A stretch of DNA of 64,000 nt from Rathayibacter sp. VKM Ac-2760 (lineage in GTDB: Bacteria > Actinomycetota > Actinomycetes > Actinomycetales > Microbacteriaceae): NCBI RefSeq assembly GCF_009834185.1, contig NZ_CP047173.1:1488001-1552000 (forward strand), read 5' to 3'. Below, piece by piece: positions 10,609 through 20,006 of this stretch. Position 1 is the stretch's first letter; each line of letters starts with the position of its first letter. A model generated the notes under the pieces. The model was not told the origin of the DNA, did no database searches, and worked only from the letters and a program-made list of their open reading frames with translations. A program made the position numbers and the translations under genes.

Positions 10609-10630
10609 CCGGCCGCCGAGCGGCGGCCGG
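10609..10630 (+). terminator. GC hairpin after recX
   Basis: CCGGCCGCC and GGCGGCCGG pair over 9 bp around a GAGC loop, 14 nt past the recX stop and just before the miaB promoter. Confidence 0.5.
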
Positions 10631-10639
10631 AGCGGCGCG

Positions 10640-10645
10640 TAGAAT
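10640..10645 (+). promoter_or_regulatory. -10 element of a leaderless miaB promoter
   Basis: TAGAAT is the best -10 match of this set; it ends 8 nt before the miaB ATG, leaving no room for a ribosome binding site. Confidence 0.6.
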
Positions 10646-10653
10646 CGCACACC

Positions 10654-12237
10654 ATGAGCACGCTCGTTCCGGCCCCGTCCCCCCTCCTCGACGCGCGGCC
10701 GCGGACCTACGAGGTCCGCACGTTCGGCTGCCAGATGAACGTGCACGACTCCGAGCGGCTGAGCGGCTCGCTCGAGGCGGCGGGCTACGTGCCGGCCGAC
10801 GGCGCCGAGGCCGACATCGTCGTGATCAACACCTGTGCCGTCCGCGAGAACGCGGACAACAAGCTCTACGGCAACCTCGGCCATCTCGCCTCGGTGAAGC
10901 GCCGGCACGAGGGCATGCAGATCGCGGTCGGCGGCTGTCTCGCCCAGAAGGACAAGAACGTCATCCTGGAGAAGGCGCCCTGGGTCGACGTCGTCTTCGG
11001 CACGCACAACATGGGCGCGCTGCCGAGCCTGCTCGAGCGGGCGCGGCACAACGACGAGGCGCAGCTCGAGATCCTCGAGTCGCTCGACGTCTTCCCGTCG
11101 ACCCTGCCGACCAAGCGCGATTCGACCTACAGCGGCTGGGTCTCCATCTCGGTCGGCTGCAACAACACCTGCACCTTCTGCATCGTCCCCGCGCTCCGCG
11201 GCAAGGAGAAGGACCGCCGGCCGGGAGACGTCCTCGCCGAGATCCAGGCGCTCGTCGACGACGGGGCGATCGAGGTCACCCTACTCGGCCAGAACGTCAA
11301 CTCCTACGGCGTCGAGTTCGGCGACCGCCAGGCCTTCTCCAAGCTGCTCCGCGCCGCCGGGACGATCGACGGCCTGGAGCGCATCCGCTTCACCAGCCCG
11401 CACCCGGCCGCCTTCACCGACGACGTCATCGACGCGATGGCCGAGACCCCCGCCGTCATGCCGCAGCTGCACATGCCGCTGCAGTCCGGCTCCGATCGCA
11501 TCCTCAAGGCGATGCGCCGCTCCTACCGCTCCGAGCGCTTCCTCGGCATCCTCGACCGGGTGCGCGACCGGATCCCGCACGCCGCGATCAGCACCGACAT
11601 CATCGTCGGCTTCCCCGGCGAGACCGAGGCGGACTTCGCCGAGACCCTCCGCGTCGTCGAGGCGGCGCGCTTCGCCTCCGCCTTCACCTTCCAGTACTCC
11701 ATCCGCCCGGGCACGCCCGCGGCGACGCTGCCGGACCAGATCCCCAAGGCCGTGGTCCAGGAGCGGTTCGAGCGCCTGGCCGCCCTGCAGGACTCGATCA
11801 GCGAGAGCGAGAACTGCGCGGTGGTCGGCCGCCGGGTCGAGGTGCTCGTCGCGACCGGCGAGGGGCGCCGCGACAGCGAGACGCACCGCCTCAGCGGCCG
11901 GGCCGAGGACAGCCGGCTCGTGCACTTCGACGTGCCGACCGGCTCCGAGCAGCCGCGGCCGGGCGACGTCGTCAGCGTCGCCGTCACCCGCGCGGCGCCG
12001 TTCTACCTGATCGCCGACTCGACCGACGGCGCGCCGCTGGCCGTCCGCCGGACCCGCGCCGGCGACGCCTGGGACCGTGCGCAGGCGGAGTCCTGCGGTG
12101 TCCCGTCCGCGCCCGCCGCCTCCGGCGAGACCGGCGCCCCGCGGGTCTCGCTCGGCCTGCCGTCGCTCCGCGTCCGCCCGGCAACTCCGGCCACGCTGAC
12201 CACCCCGATCTACGACACCACCGATGGCGAGCGCTGA
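10654..12237 (+). CDS. miaB: tRNA-2-methylthio-N6-dimethylallyladenosine synthase
   Basis: MiaB is a radical-SAM iron-sulfur enzyme that adds the 2-methylthio group to i6A37 of tRNAs reading UNN codons, acting after MiaA. Domains in order: N-terminal methylthiotransferase domain ([30 protein letters not shown] cysteines), radical-SAM core with CxxxCxxC in GCNNTCTFC around residues 167-175, and a TRAM RNA-binding domain from about residue 395. The last 70 residues form an Ala/Pro-rich tail beyond the family norm. The stop lies inside miaA (14-nt overlap), coupling the two enzymes of one modification. Confidence 0.97.
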   Translation: MSTLVPAPSPLLDARPRTYEVRTFGCQMNVHDSERLSGSLEAAGYVPADGAEADIVVINTCAVRENADNKLYGNLGHLASVKRRHEGMQIAVGGCLAQKDKNVILEKAPWVDVVFGTHNMGALPSLLERARHNDEAQLEILESLDVFPSTLPTKRDSTYSGWVSISVGCNNTCTFCIVPALRGKEKDRRPGDVLAEIQALVDDGAIEVTLLGQNVNSYGVEFGDRQAFSKLLRAAGTIDGLERIRFTSPHPAAFTDDVIDAMAETPAVMPQLHMPLQSGSDRILKAMRRSYRSERFLGILDRVRDRIPHAAISTDIIVGFPGETEADFAETLRVVEAARFASAFTFQYSIRPGTPAATLPDQIPKAVVQERFERLAALQDSISESENCAVVGRRVEVLVATGEGRRDSETHRLSGRAEDSRLVHFDVPTGSEQPRPGDVVSVAVTRAAPFYLIADSTDGAPLAVRRTRAGDAWDRAQAESCGVPSAPAASGETGAPRVSLGLPSLRVRPATPATLTTPIYDTTDGER

Positions 12238-13180
12238 GCCGGCCGCTCCGGCCCTCCTCGCCGTCGTCGGAGCCACGGGCACCGGCAAGTCCGATCTCTC
12301 GCTCGCCCTCGCGACCGCGATCCGCGCGGCCGGCGGCGCGGCCGAGATCGTCAACGCGGATGCCATGCAGCTCTACCGCGGCATGGACATCGGCACGGCG
12401 AAGCTGCCGCCCGCCCAGCGGCGCGGCGTCCCGCACCACCTGCTCGACGTGCTCGACGTGACGGAGGAGGCCTCCGTCGCCCGCTACCAGGCCGAGGCTC
12501 GAGCGGTCATCGAGGGAGTCCTGGCCCGCGGCGCGACCGCGATCCTCGTCGGCGGCTCCGGCCTCTACGTCTCGAGCGTGATCTTCGAGTTCTCCTTCGC
12601 CGGCACCGATCCCGCGATCCGCCGCGAGCTCGAGGAGGTCGCGGAGCGCGAGGGGCCGGGCGTGCTGTTCGAGCGCCTGCGCTCGGTCGACGCCGAGGTC
12701 GCCGCGCGGATCGGCCCGCACAACGTCCGCCGCATCGTGCGCGCGCTCGAGATCACCGAGCTCACCGGCTCCCCGCACAGCGCGCTGATGTCCGACACCC
12801 CTGCACCCTGGCGGCCCAGCACGGTGCTCGCGCTCGAGGCGCCGCGCGAGGTGCTCGTCGAACGACTCGACCGCCGAGTCGAGCGAATGTGGGCGGACGG
12901 GATGCTCGACGAGGTGGAGCGGCTCGTCCCGCAGGGGATCGAGCGCGGCGTCACCGCGGGCCGCGCCATCGGCTACGCCCAGGCGCTGGCGCAGCGCGCG
13001 GGCGCGCTCACCCGCGAGGAGGCGATCGCCTCGACGCAGGCCCTCACCCGCCGCTACGCCCGCCGGCAGAACAGCTGGTTCCGCCGCTATCAGGGAGCGC
13101 ACCGGCTGCCGTTCGACGCTCCCGACCTCGTCGAGCGGGCGCTCGCCGGCGCCCAGGTCGGGGCTCCGGCGCCTCGCTAG
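12224..13180 (+). CDS. miaA: tRNA dimethylallyltransferase
   Basis: MiaA transfers dimethylallyl from DMAPP to A37, providing the substrate for MiaB encoded just upstream. The 318-residue protein has the P-loop [15 protein letters not shown] near residues 15-30, the [15 protein letters not shown] segment, and the [19 protein letters not shown] C-terminal motif (here [15 protein letters not shown]). The ATG overlaps miaB by 14 nt. The dapF promoter hexamer lies within its last codons. Confidence 0.97.
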   Translation: MASAEPAAPALLAVVGATGTGKSDLSLALATAIRAAGGAAEIVNADAMQLYRGMDIGTAKLPPAQRRGVPHHLLDVLDVTEEASVARYQAEARAVIEGVLARGATAILVGGSGLYVSSVIFEFSFAGTDPAIRRELEEVAEREGPGVLFERLRSVDAEVAARIGPHNVRRIVRALEITELTGSPHSALMSDTPAPWRPSTVLALEAPREVLVERLDRRVERMWADGMLDEVERLVPQGIERGVTAGRAIGYAQALAQRAGALTREEAIASTQALTRRYARRQNSWFRRYQGAHRLPFDAPDLVERALAGAQVGAPAPR

Positions 13181-13183
13181 GCT
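13178..13183 (+). promoter_or_regulatory. -10 element of a leaderless dapF promoter
   Basis: TAGGCT includes the TAG stop codon of miaA and ends 7 nt before the dapF ATG. dapF therefore probably has its own transcript even though it follows miaA by only 10 nt. Confidence 0.55.
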
Positions 13184-13190
13184 GAGCGCC

Positions 13191-14072
13191 ATGACGATCG
13201 AGCTGCACTTCACCAAGGGCCAGGGCACCGGCAACGACTTCGTGCTCTTCAGCGACCCGGACGGTGAGGTGGACCTCTCGCCCGCGCAGATCGCGATGAT
13301 CTGCGATCGCCACTTCGGCGTCGGCGCCGACGGCATCATCCGCGCGGTCCGCTCCCGCTCGCTCGTCGACGGTGCCGCCGCACTCGAGCAGGAGCCCGAG
13401 GCCGAGTGGTTCATGGACTACCGCAACGCCGACGGCTCGATCGCCGAGATGTGCGGCAACGGCATCCGGGTCTACGCGGCCTTCCTCCTCGCCGGCGGCC
13501 TCGCCGCGCTCGAGCAGGGCGACACGCTCCCGATCGGCACCCGCGCGGGCGTCCGCGACGTCACCCGCAGCGGAGCAGGCTTCCAGGTCGACCTCGGCCG
13601 CTGGGAGCTGGCGGGCGGCGAGCCGCTCGTCCGCGCCAAGGAGCTGAAGGTGCCGCGTCCCGGGCTCGGTCTCGACCTCGGCAACCCGCACATCGTCGTG
13701 GCGCTCAGCAACGACGAGGAGCTCGACGAGGCCGACCTCACCTTCATCCCGCAGGTCGAGCCCGAGCCCGCCGACGGCGCGAACATCGAGTTCGTCGTCC
13801 CCGGTGAGCCGCTGGTCCACGACGGCATCGGCCGGATCCGGATGCGCGTGCACGAGCGCGGCAGCGGCGAGACGCTGAGCTGCGGCACCGGTGCGGCGGC
13901 GGCGGCCCTCGCGGTCCGCTACTGGGCGGGGGAGCGCGCTCCGCAGTCCTGGCGCGTGGACGTCCCGGGCGGCACGCTCGGCGTCACCATGTTCCCCACC
14001 GAGGAGGGCGAGCACGTCGGCCTCTCCGGGCCGGCCGACCTCGTCTACACCGGGACGATCCGGATCGACTAG
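13191..14072 (+). CDS. dapF: Diaminopimelate epimerase
   Basis: DapF converts LL- to meso-diaminopimelate for lysine and, in many bacteria, peptidoglycan. The 293-residue protein has both catalytic cysteine motifs, EMCGNGIRV around residue 87 and [14 protein letters not shown] around 228, plus the [13 protein letters not shown] opening. Length is normal. No Shine-Dalgarno site precedes the ATG. It ends 16 nt before the convergent stop of the methyltransferase on the other strand. Confidence 0.97.
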   Translation: MTIELHFTKGQGTGNDFVLFSDPDGEVDLSPAQIAMICDRHFGVGADGIIRAVRSRSLVDGAAALEQEPEAEWFMDYRNADGSIAEMCGNGIRVYAAFLLAGGLAALEQGDTLPIGTRAGVRDVTRSGAGFQVDLGRWELAGGEPLVRAKELKVPRPGLGLDLGNPHIVVALSNDEELDEADLTFIPQVEPEPADGANIEFVVPGEPLVHDGIGRIRMRVHERGSGETLSCGTGAAAAALAVRYWAGERAPQSWRVDVPGGTLGVTMFPTEEGEHVGLSGPADLVYTGTIRID

Positions 14073-14088
14073 GGACGGGCCCCCGCGG

Positions 14089-14700
14089 TCACTCGGTCCG
14101 CGTCGTCCGGATCACCCGGAAGCCCTTGGCGGACGAGATCCGGTCGACCTCGAGCCGGCCCTCGAACGTCTCGGTGAGCCAGGTCAGCAGCGAGTCGGCT
14201 CCGAGGTTGCGCTGCACGACGAGCCAGGCCTCCGCGTCGGCCTCGAGGCGGGGGAGCCAGCGCTCGAGCAGCGCGTGCAGCTCGGCCTTGCCGACCCGGA
14301 TCGGCGGATTCGACCAGACGGCGGCGAAGCGCACGTCGTCGGGAACATCCTCGGGCAGCACCGCGTTGACATTGGAGACACCGAGTTCTGCGCAGTTGCG
14401 GCGGACGAGCTCGAGCGCCCGCTGGTTGACGTCGACCGCCCACACCCGGGCGCCGGGGGAGCCGAGCGCCAGGGCGAGCGAGATCGGTCCCCAGCCGCAG
14501 CCGAGGTCCAGGAGGTCCCCGCTCGCGGGGGCGTCGGGGACCGCGTCCAGCAGGACCCGGGTGCCGAGATCGACGTGGCCGGGGCTGAACACTCCGCCGG
14601 CGGTCGTGACCTCGAGGTCGCGGCCGGCGATCCGCGCGCTGATCCTGCGGGGTCGGAGTTCGCCGTCGGGAGTGCTCGTGAAGTAGTGCTCGGCGGCCAT
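14089..14700 (-). CDS. RsmC-like class I SAM-dependent methyltransferase
   Basis: A 203-residue protein of the RsmC/RlmG type that methylates guanine N2 in rRNA. Seen: a substrate-side start AAEHYFTSTPDGE, motif I DLGCGWGPISLALA, AVDVNQRALELVRRN, and the catalytic WSNPPIRVGK (NPP[FYI] motif of N-methyltransferases). The ATG at 14700 is chosen because family members begin with this EHYF segment and a minus-strand -10 lies just upstream; further upstream codons are not protein-like. It is divergent from hflX across 43 nt. The exact rRNA target is not predictable. Confidence 0.85.
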   Translation of the reverse strand: MAAEHYFTSTPDGELRPRRISARIAGRDLEVTTAGGVFSPGHVDLGTRVLLDAVPDAPASGDLLDLGCGWGPISLALALGSPGARVWAVDVNQRALELVRRNCAELGVSNVNAVLPEDVPDDVRFAAVWSNPPIRVGKAELHALLERWLPRLEADAEAWLVVQRNLGADSLLTWLTETFEGRLEVDRISSAKGFRVIRTTRTE

Positions 14701-14708
14701 GAGAAGTG

Positions 14709-14714
14709 AACTTA
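14709..14714 (-). promoter_or_regulatory. -10 element of a leaderless promoter for the RsmC-like gene
   Basis: On the minus strand TAAGTT ends 8 nt before the ATG. The place where an hflX -35 would fall (14708-14713) coincides with this hexamer. Confidence 0.45.
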
Positions 14715-14730
14715 TCAACAGCTGAGGAGT

Positions 14731-14736
14731 TAGTGT
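14731..14736 (+). promoter_or_regulatory. -10 element of a leaderless hflX promoter
   Basis: TAGTGT ends 7 nt before the hflX ATG. A weak SD-like GAGGAG sits upstream at 14724-14729, too far from the ATG to act as a normal ribosome site. Confidence 0.45.
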
Positions 14737-14743
14737 TATCCGG

Positions 14744-16294
14744 ATGACGGAAGACCTGAACGAGACCGACACGACCGAGGCCGTGGACGTCGTCTCGCGG
14801 GTCCTGGCGAACGCGCAGTCGCGCTCGTCGGGATATTCCCGCTTCGTCGCGGGCGGAGCCCAGGCACTGCAGAGCGCCGACGACACCGAGCGCCACGGCG
14901 ACGAGAACAGCGACGGCGACCAGTTCGACCGCGCCGACCGGCAGGCGCTGCGCCGCGTGGCCGGTCTCTCCACCGAGCTCGAGGACGTCACCGAGGTCGA
15001 GTACCGCCAGTTGCGGCTGGAGAACGTGGTGCTGATCGGCGTCTACTCGCAGGGCTCGATCGAGGACGCGGAGAACTCGCTGCACGAGCTCGCCGCCCTC
15101 GCCGAGACCGCGGGGGCGACCGTCCTCGACGGCCTGCTGCAGCGCCGCCCGCACCCCGACCCGAGCACCTACCTGGGCAAGGGCAAGGCCGAGGAGCTCG
15201 CGGGCCTCGTCGCCGCGCTCGGCGCGGACACGGTCGTCGCCGACACCGAGCTCGCTCCGAGCCAGCGCCGCTCGCTGGAGGACGTGGTGAAGGTCAAGGT
15301 CATCGACCGCACGGCCGTGATCCTCGACATCTTCAGCCAGCACGCCACGAGCCGCGAGGGCAAGGCCCAGGTCGAGCTCGCGCAGCTCGAGTACCTCCTC
15401 CCGCGCCTGCGCGGCTGGGGCGAGTCGATGTCCCGCCAGGCCGGTGGCCAGGTGGGCGCCGGAGCCGGCATGGGCTCCCGCGGACCGGGTGAGACGAAGA
15501 TCGAGCTCGACCGCCGCCGCATCCACACCCGGATGGCGCGGCTGCGCAAGCAGATCACCGCGATGAAGCCCGCGCGCGAGGCGAAGCGCGCCAACCGCAA
15601 GCGCAACGCCGTGCCATCGGTCGCCATCGCCGGCTACACCAACGCGGGCAAGTCGAGCCTGCTCAACCGGATGACGCACGCGGGCGTCCTGGTCGAGAAC
15701 TCGCTGTTCGCGACGCTCGACGCGACGATCCGCAAGTCCGAGACGCCGGACGGCCGCGGCTACACGCTCGCCGACACCGTCGGCTTCGTGCGCGCGCTGC
15801 CGCACCAGCTGGTCGAGGCGTTCCGCTCGACGCTGGAGGAGGTGGCCGACTCCGACGTCATCGTGCACGTGGTCGACGCCTCGCACCCCGATCCGGCCGG
15901 CCAGATCGCCACCGTGCGCGACGTCATCGGCGAGGTGGGCGCGCGCGGCATCCCCGAGATCATCGCGTTCAACAAGTCCGACCTCGTCGACGAGGGCCAG
16001 CGGCTCGTGCTGCGCGGCCTCGCTCCGGGCGCCGTCTTCGTCTCCGCCCGCAGCGGCGAGGGGATGGACGAGCTCCAGGCCCGCATCGCCGAGATCCTGC
16101 CGGAGCCGCAGATCGAGATCGACCTGCTCGTGCCTTACGACCGGGGCGACGTCGTCTCGTCGCTGCACCGCAACGGTCGGATCCTCTCGACGCAGTACGT
16201 CGAGGGCGGCACGCACGTGCACGCCCTGGTGCACGAGGACCTCGCCGGCTCGCTCGGCGAGTTCGCCGCTCCCGCCGCCGCCGTCGAGGCCTAG
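14744..16294 (+). CDS. hflX: GTPase HflX
   Basis: HflX is a ribosome-splitting GTPase that rescues stalled or damaged 50S subunits. The 516-residue protein has an N-terminal acidic extension of about 75 residues, the HflX domain with the glycine-rich GGQVGAGAGMGSRGPGE segment, then the G domain: G1 GYTNAGKSS at residues 297-305, G3 DTVGFVRALP, G4 FNKSD, G5 SARSGEG. The C-terminal domain binds the ribosome. A 17-bp perfect terminator follows. Divergent partner: an rRNA-type methyltransferase. Confidence 0.96.
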   Translation: MTEDLNETDTTEAVDVVSRVLANAQSRSSGYSRFVAGGAQALQSADDTERHGDENSDGDQFDRADRQALRRVAGLSTELEDVTEVEYRQLRLENVVLIGVYSQGSIEDAENSLHELAALAETAGATVLDGLLQRRPHPDPSTYLGKGKAEELAGLVAALGADTVVADTELAPSQRRSLEDVVKVKVIDRTAVILDIFSQHATSREGKAQVELAQLEYLLPRLRGWGESMSRQAGGQVGAGAGMGSRGPGETKIELDRRRIHTRMARLRKQITAMKPAREAKRANRKRNAVPSVAIAGYTNAGKSSLLNRMTHAGVLVENSLFATLDATIRKSETPDGRGYTLADTVGFVRALPHQLVEAFRSTLEEVADSDVIVHVVDASHPDPAGQIATVRDVIGEVGARGIPEIIAFNKSDLVDEGQRLVLRGLAPGAVFVSARSGEGMDELQARIAEILPEPQIEIDLLVPYDRGDVVSSLHRNGRILSTQYVEGGTHVHALVHEDLAGSLGEFAAPAAAVEA

Positions 16295-16307
16295 GCCCGC
16301 AGCACCG

Positions 16308-16347
16308 AGCGCCCGCGACCCCGGTTCACCCCGGGGTCGCGGGCGCT
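16308..16347 (+). terminator. Terminator after hflX
   Basis: A perfect 17-bp stem (16308-16324 with 16331-16347) and 6-nt loop, 14 nt after the hflX stop. It is among the strongest hairpins of the window. Confidence 0.85.
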
Positions 16348-16446
16348 CCGTCGTGTCCGGGGCGCCTCGCGCACCACCGCTCAGGACACCGTGCGCCACC
16401 CCGGAGGACACGCGGCGTCACGCCCGGTCACATCCCGTCACGCATC

Positions 16447-16586
16447 TCGACCGCGCCCTCGCCCGTTCCTACTGTGGACGACGAGGCGCCACCCGGCGCT
16501 GTGAGCGACAGCCGAGCCCGGCACCCGCCCAGACCGCGTCATCGCGGCCGGACGCCCGGCCGCGTCGAGGAACGGAGGGCTGTGCC
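16447..16586 (+). promoter_or_regulatory. Candidate metF promoter and leader
   Basis: TCGACC (16447-16452) and TACTGT (16470-16475) are spaced by 17 nt, suggesting a start near 16482 and a leader of about 105 nt with GC-rich pairing (for example GGCGCC/GGCGC at about 16484-16500). I could not fit it to a SAM-I, SAM-II, SAM-IV or SAH riboswitch consensus. 16348-16446 shows nothing recognisable. Confidence 0.35.
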
Positions 16587-17606
16587 GTGCTGACCGACCA
16601 CTCGGGGACCGCCCAGGAGAGCCACTGTCCGGTCGTCCCGTTCTCCTTCGAGATCTACCCGGCGCGGACCGTCGCCGGCGCCCGCGCGCTCGAGCGCACC
16701 GCCGACCGGCTCGCCGCCGCCGGACCGTCCTTCGTCTCGGTGACCTACGGCGCCGGCGGCTCCTCGCGCAGTGCGTCGCTCGAGATCCTCCGCTACCTCC
16801 GCGAGCACACCACCGCCGAGCCTCTCGCGCACCTCACCTGCGTCGGCTCGACGCACGCCGAGGCCAACCGCCTGGTGCACGAGTTCCTGGAGGCGGGCGT
16901 CACGCGGTTCCTCGCCCTCCGCGGCGACCCGCCGGCCGATGCGGCCGAGGGCGAGCCGTTCCTCGGCGAGCTCGGCAGCGCGGCCGAGCTCGTGCAGCTG
17001 ATCCACCGGGTGCAGGCCGAGCGCGCGCCCTACGACGCCGTGACCGTGCTGCCGAACGCGCAGCGGGTCGACCTCGCCCGGCGCCCCCGCGCGCAGGTGG
17101 CGGTCGCCGCCTTCCCGAACGGGCACCCGCGCTCGCGCTCGCGCTCGCAGGACATCGATGCGCTGCTCGCGAAGGAGGCGGCCGGTGCGGCCTTCGCGAT
17201 CACCCAGCTGTTCTTCCACCCCGCCGACTACCTGCGCTTCGTCGAGCGCGCGCGGGCGGCCGGCGTGACGATGCCGATCATCCCGGGCGTCATGCCGGTG
17301 ACCAGCCCCGAGCGCCTGCGCCGGATGCTGGAGCTGAGCGGTGAGGACCTCCCCGCCGATCTCGCCATCGCCCTCGACGTCGAGCCCGACGACGACGCGC
17401 GCACCCGGATCGGCGTCGAGCACGCCGCCGCGATGGTCCGGACCCTCGTCGACGCAGGCGCCCCCGCGGTGCACCTCTACGCCTTCAACCGGCACGAGGC
17501 GGTGCTGGGAGTCCTCGCCGAGAGCGGGCTCCTGCCCGGCCCGCGCCCCTCGACCGCGCGACCCACGATCCCGACCACGACCCTCACCACGGAGAGAGCA
17601 TCATGA
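16587..17606 (+). CDS. metF: Methylenetetrahydrofolate reductase
   Basis: MetF reduces 5,10-methylene-THF to 5-methyl-THF, the methyl donor used by MetE encoded next. The 339-residue protein has the MTHFR barrel features PFSFEIYPART, SVTYGAGGSSR, HLTCVGSTHAE, RGDPP and AFAITQLFFHPADY. GTG at 16587 is chosen because GGAGGG lies 8 nt upstream and the protein aligns from there; the longer upstream frame is not MTHFR-like. The stop overlaps the metE ATG (ATGA). Confidence 0.94.
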   Translation: MLTDHSGTAQESHCPVVPFSFEIYPARTVAGARALERTADRLAAAGPSFVSVTYGAGGSSRSASLEILRYLREHTTAEPLAHLTCVGSTHAEANRLVHEFLEAGVTRFLALRGDPPADAAEGEPFLGELGSAAELVQLIHRVQAERAPYDAVTVLPNAQRVDLARRPRAQVAVAAFPNGHPRSRSRSQDIDALLAKEAAGAAFAITQLFFHPADYLRFVERARAAGVTMPIIPGVMPVTSPERLRRMLELSGEDLPADLAIALDVEPDDDARTRIGVEHAAAMVRTLVDAGAPAVHLYAFNRHEAVLGVLAESGLLPGPRPSTARPTIPTTTLTTERAS

Positions 17607-19939
17607 CCACGACCGCACCCGCCTTCCCGACCGGCACCGTCCTGGGCTACCCGCGCATCGGCCGCCGCCGCGAGCTGAAGAAGGCGGTCGAGGCCTTCTG
17701 GGCCGGATCGATCGACGCGGCGGAGCTCGAGTCCGCGGCCGCCGCCCTGCGCGCGACGACCCGCGAGCGCCTCGCCGCGCTCGGCCTGGGCCGCGACGAC
17801 TCCTCGATCCCGGAGGCGCACTCCTTCTACGACCAGGTGCTCGACACCACGCTCGCGGTCGGCGCGATCCCCGAGCGCTTCGCCGACCTCGTGGTCGACG
17901 GCGCGGTCGACCTGACCGGCGCCTTCACCCTGGCGCGCGGTGACGGGGAGCGGGCGCCGCTCGAGATGACCAAGTGGTTCGACTCCAATTACCACTACCT
18001 CGTGCCCGAGATCGGACCGGAGACGCTGTTCTCGCTCGCCGACACCCGCCGGGTGCGCGAGGTGGCGGAGGCTCGCGAGGCCGGTTTCACGACGCGGCCC
18101 GTGCTGGTCGGGCCGGTCACCTATCTGCTGCTCGCGAAGCCGAGCGATTCCGCGCCGGCCGGCTTCGAGCCGCTGTCCCGACTGGACGATCTGCTCCCGG
18201 TCTACATCGAGCTGCTCGCCCGCCTGCACGCCGCGGGTGCGGACTGGGTGCAGCTGGACGAGTCGGCCCTCGTGTCGGAGTCGATCGAGGTCGACCGCGC
18301 CCGGGTGCTCGCCGCGACAGCGGAGGCGTACCGCGTGCTCGGCCGGTCCGCCGACCGGCCCGCGCTCTTCGTCGCCGCGCCCTACGGCGATCTGGGCGAT
18401 GCGCTGCCGGTGCTCGCCGCCTCGGCGGTGGAGGCCGTCGGCATCGATCTGGTCAAGGGCGGCGCTCCGGCGAACGTGCCGGGGCTCGAGCGCACCGTGC
18501 TCGTCGCGGGGGTGGTGGACGGCCACAACGTCTGGCGCGGCGATCTCGCAGCGGCCTTCGAGAAGGCGGAGGCGCTGCGCTCGCTCGCCCCGCAGGTCGC
18601 CGTCTCCAGCTCCACCTCGCTCTTCCACCTGCCCCACGACGTGACCGACGAGCCGGAGCTCGACGAGCGGCTCGTCTCCTGGCTCGCCTTCGCCGACCAG
18701 AAGGTCGAGCAGGTCGCCGCGCTCGCCCGCGGCCTCGACGCGGGACGCGAGGCGATCGAGCCGGAGCTGCGCGCCGCGACCGAGGCGCTCGAGGACCGCC
18801 GCTCGGCCCCCGGAGTCCGCGACGGGGCGGTCCGCGGGCGGGCGGCCGACCTCCGCCCCGAGGACTACGGGCGCGCTCCCGCCGAGGAGCGCGCCGCCGC
18901 GCAGGAGGCCGCGCTCGGTCTGCCGCCGCTGCCGACGACGACCATCGGGTCGTTCCCGCAGACGCGGGAGATCCGCACGGCACGGGCGGCCGTCGGGCGG
19001 GGGGAGCTGACCGAGGAGCAGTACACCGCCCGCATGCGCGACGAGATCGAGCGCGTCGTGCGCCTGCAGGAGGAGATCGGGCTCGACGTCCTCGTGCACG
19101 GCGAGCCGGAGCGCAACGACATGGTGCAGTACTTCGCCGAGCACCTCGACGGCTTCGCGGTGACCAGGAACGGCTGGGTGCAGTCCTACGGCAGCCGCTG
19201 CACGCGGCCGTCGCTGCTCTGGGGCGACGTCTCGCGCCCCGCGCCGATCACGGTCGAGTGGTCGCGGTTCACCCAGTCGCTCACCGACCGGCCGGTGAAG
19301 GGGATGCTGACCGGGCCGGTCACGATCCTCGCCTGGTCCTTCGTGCGCGACGACCAGCCGCTGAAGGAGACGGCCGAGCAGGTCGCGCTGAGCCTCCGCG
19401 ACGAGATCGCCGATCTCGAGGACGCGGGGATCCGCATCGTCCAGGTCGACGAGCCGGCACTGCGCGAGCTGCTCCCGCTGGAGAAGGCGAACCAGCCGGC
19501 CTACCTCGCGTGGTCGGTCGGCTCGTTCCGTCTGGCGACCGCGGGTGCGCGGACGGCGACCCAGATCCACACCCACCTCTGCTACTCGGAGTTCGGCGTG
19601 GTCATCGACGCGATCGACCGGCTCGACGCCGACGTGACGAGCATCGAGGCGGCGCGGTCGCGGATGGAGGTGGTCGCCGACATCGAGCGCTCGGGCTTCG
19701 CGCGCGGCATCGGCCCGGGCGTCTGGGACATCCACTCGCCTCGCGTGCCCGGTGAGGAGGAGGTCGCCGAGCTCGTCCGCACCGCCCTCGACGGCATCCC
19801 GGCCCGCCAGCTCTGGATCAACCCGGACTGCGGACTGAAGACCCGAGGGTACGACGAGACCGTCGCCTCGCTGCGCCACCTGGTCGGCGCCGCGGTCGAC
19901 GCGCGCCGCTCACTGCTGGAGGGTGCGGCGACGCGCTAG
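17603..19939 (+). CDS. metE: Cobalamin-independent methionine synthase
   Basis: MetE transfers the methyl group of 5-methyl-THF(Glu)n to homocysteine. The 778-residue protein has both homologous barrels: N-terminal GYPRIGRRRELKKAVE and MTKWFDSNYHYLVPE, and the catalytic C-terminal half starting around residue 435 (LPTTTIGSFPQT). The zinc ligands are in IHTHLCYSEF (His and Cys) and NPDCGLKTRG (Cys), with a further Glu in between. Translation is coupled to metF through ATGA, with GGAGAGAG upstream. A bidirectional terminator separates it from lexA. Confidence 0.97.
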   Translation: MTTTAPAFPTGTVLGYPRIGRRRELKKAVEAFWAGSIDAAELESAAAALRATTRERLAALGLGRDDSSIPEAHSFYDQVLDTTLAVGAIPERFADLVVDGAVDLTGAFTLARGDGERAPLEMTKWFDSNYHYLVPEIGPETLFSLADTRRVREVAEAREAGFTTRPVLVGPVTYLLLAKPSDSAPAGFEPLSRLDDLLPVYIELLARLHAAGADWVQLDESALVSESIEVDRARVLAATAEAYRVLGRSADRPALFVAAPYGDLGDALPVLAASAVEAVGIDLVKGGAPANVPGLERTVLVAGVVDGHNVWRGDLAAAFEKAEALRSLAPQVAVSSSTSLFHLPHDVTDEPELDERLVSWLAFADQKVEQVAALARGLDAGREAIEPELRAATEALEDRRSAPGVRDGAVRGRAADLRPEDYGRAPAEERAAAQEAALGLPPLPTTTIGSFPQTREIRTARAAVGRGELTEEQYTARMRDEIERVVRLQEEIGLDVLVHGEPERNDMVQYFAEHLDGFAVTRNGWVQSYGSRCTRPSLLWGDVSRPAPITVEWSRFTQSLTDRPVKGMLTGPVTILAWSFVRDDQPLKETAEQVALSLRDEIADLEDAGIRIVQVDEPALRELLPLEKANQPAYLAWSVGSFRLATAGARTATQIHTHLCYSEFGVVIDAIDRLDADVTSIEAARSRMEVVADIERSGFARGIGPGVWDIHSPRVPGEEEVAELVRTALDGIPARQLWINPDCGLKTRGYDETVASLRHLVGAAVDARRSLLEGAATR

Positions 19940-19952
19940 CCCGGACGACGCA

Positions 19953-19986
19953 GGAGGGGCGGACGGCATCAGCCGTCCGCCCCTCC
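19953..19986. terminator. Bidirectional terminator between metE and lexA
   Basis: A 15-bp perfect stem (19953-19967 with 19972-19986) and ATCA loop lie between the convergent stops of metE and lexA and should end both. Confidence 0.8.
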
Positions 19987-20006
19987 CGCGTCTGCGCTCC
20001 GCTGCG

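Noticed and set aside
16380..16586. SAM or SAH riboswitch upstream of metF
   Set aside because: Fragments such as GACAGCCGAGCCCGG resemble part of an SAH-type element, but the conserved core order and pairing could not be matched.
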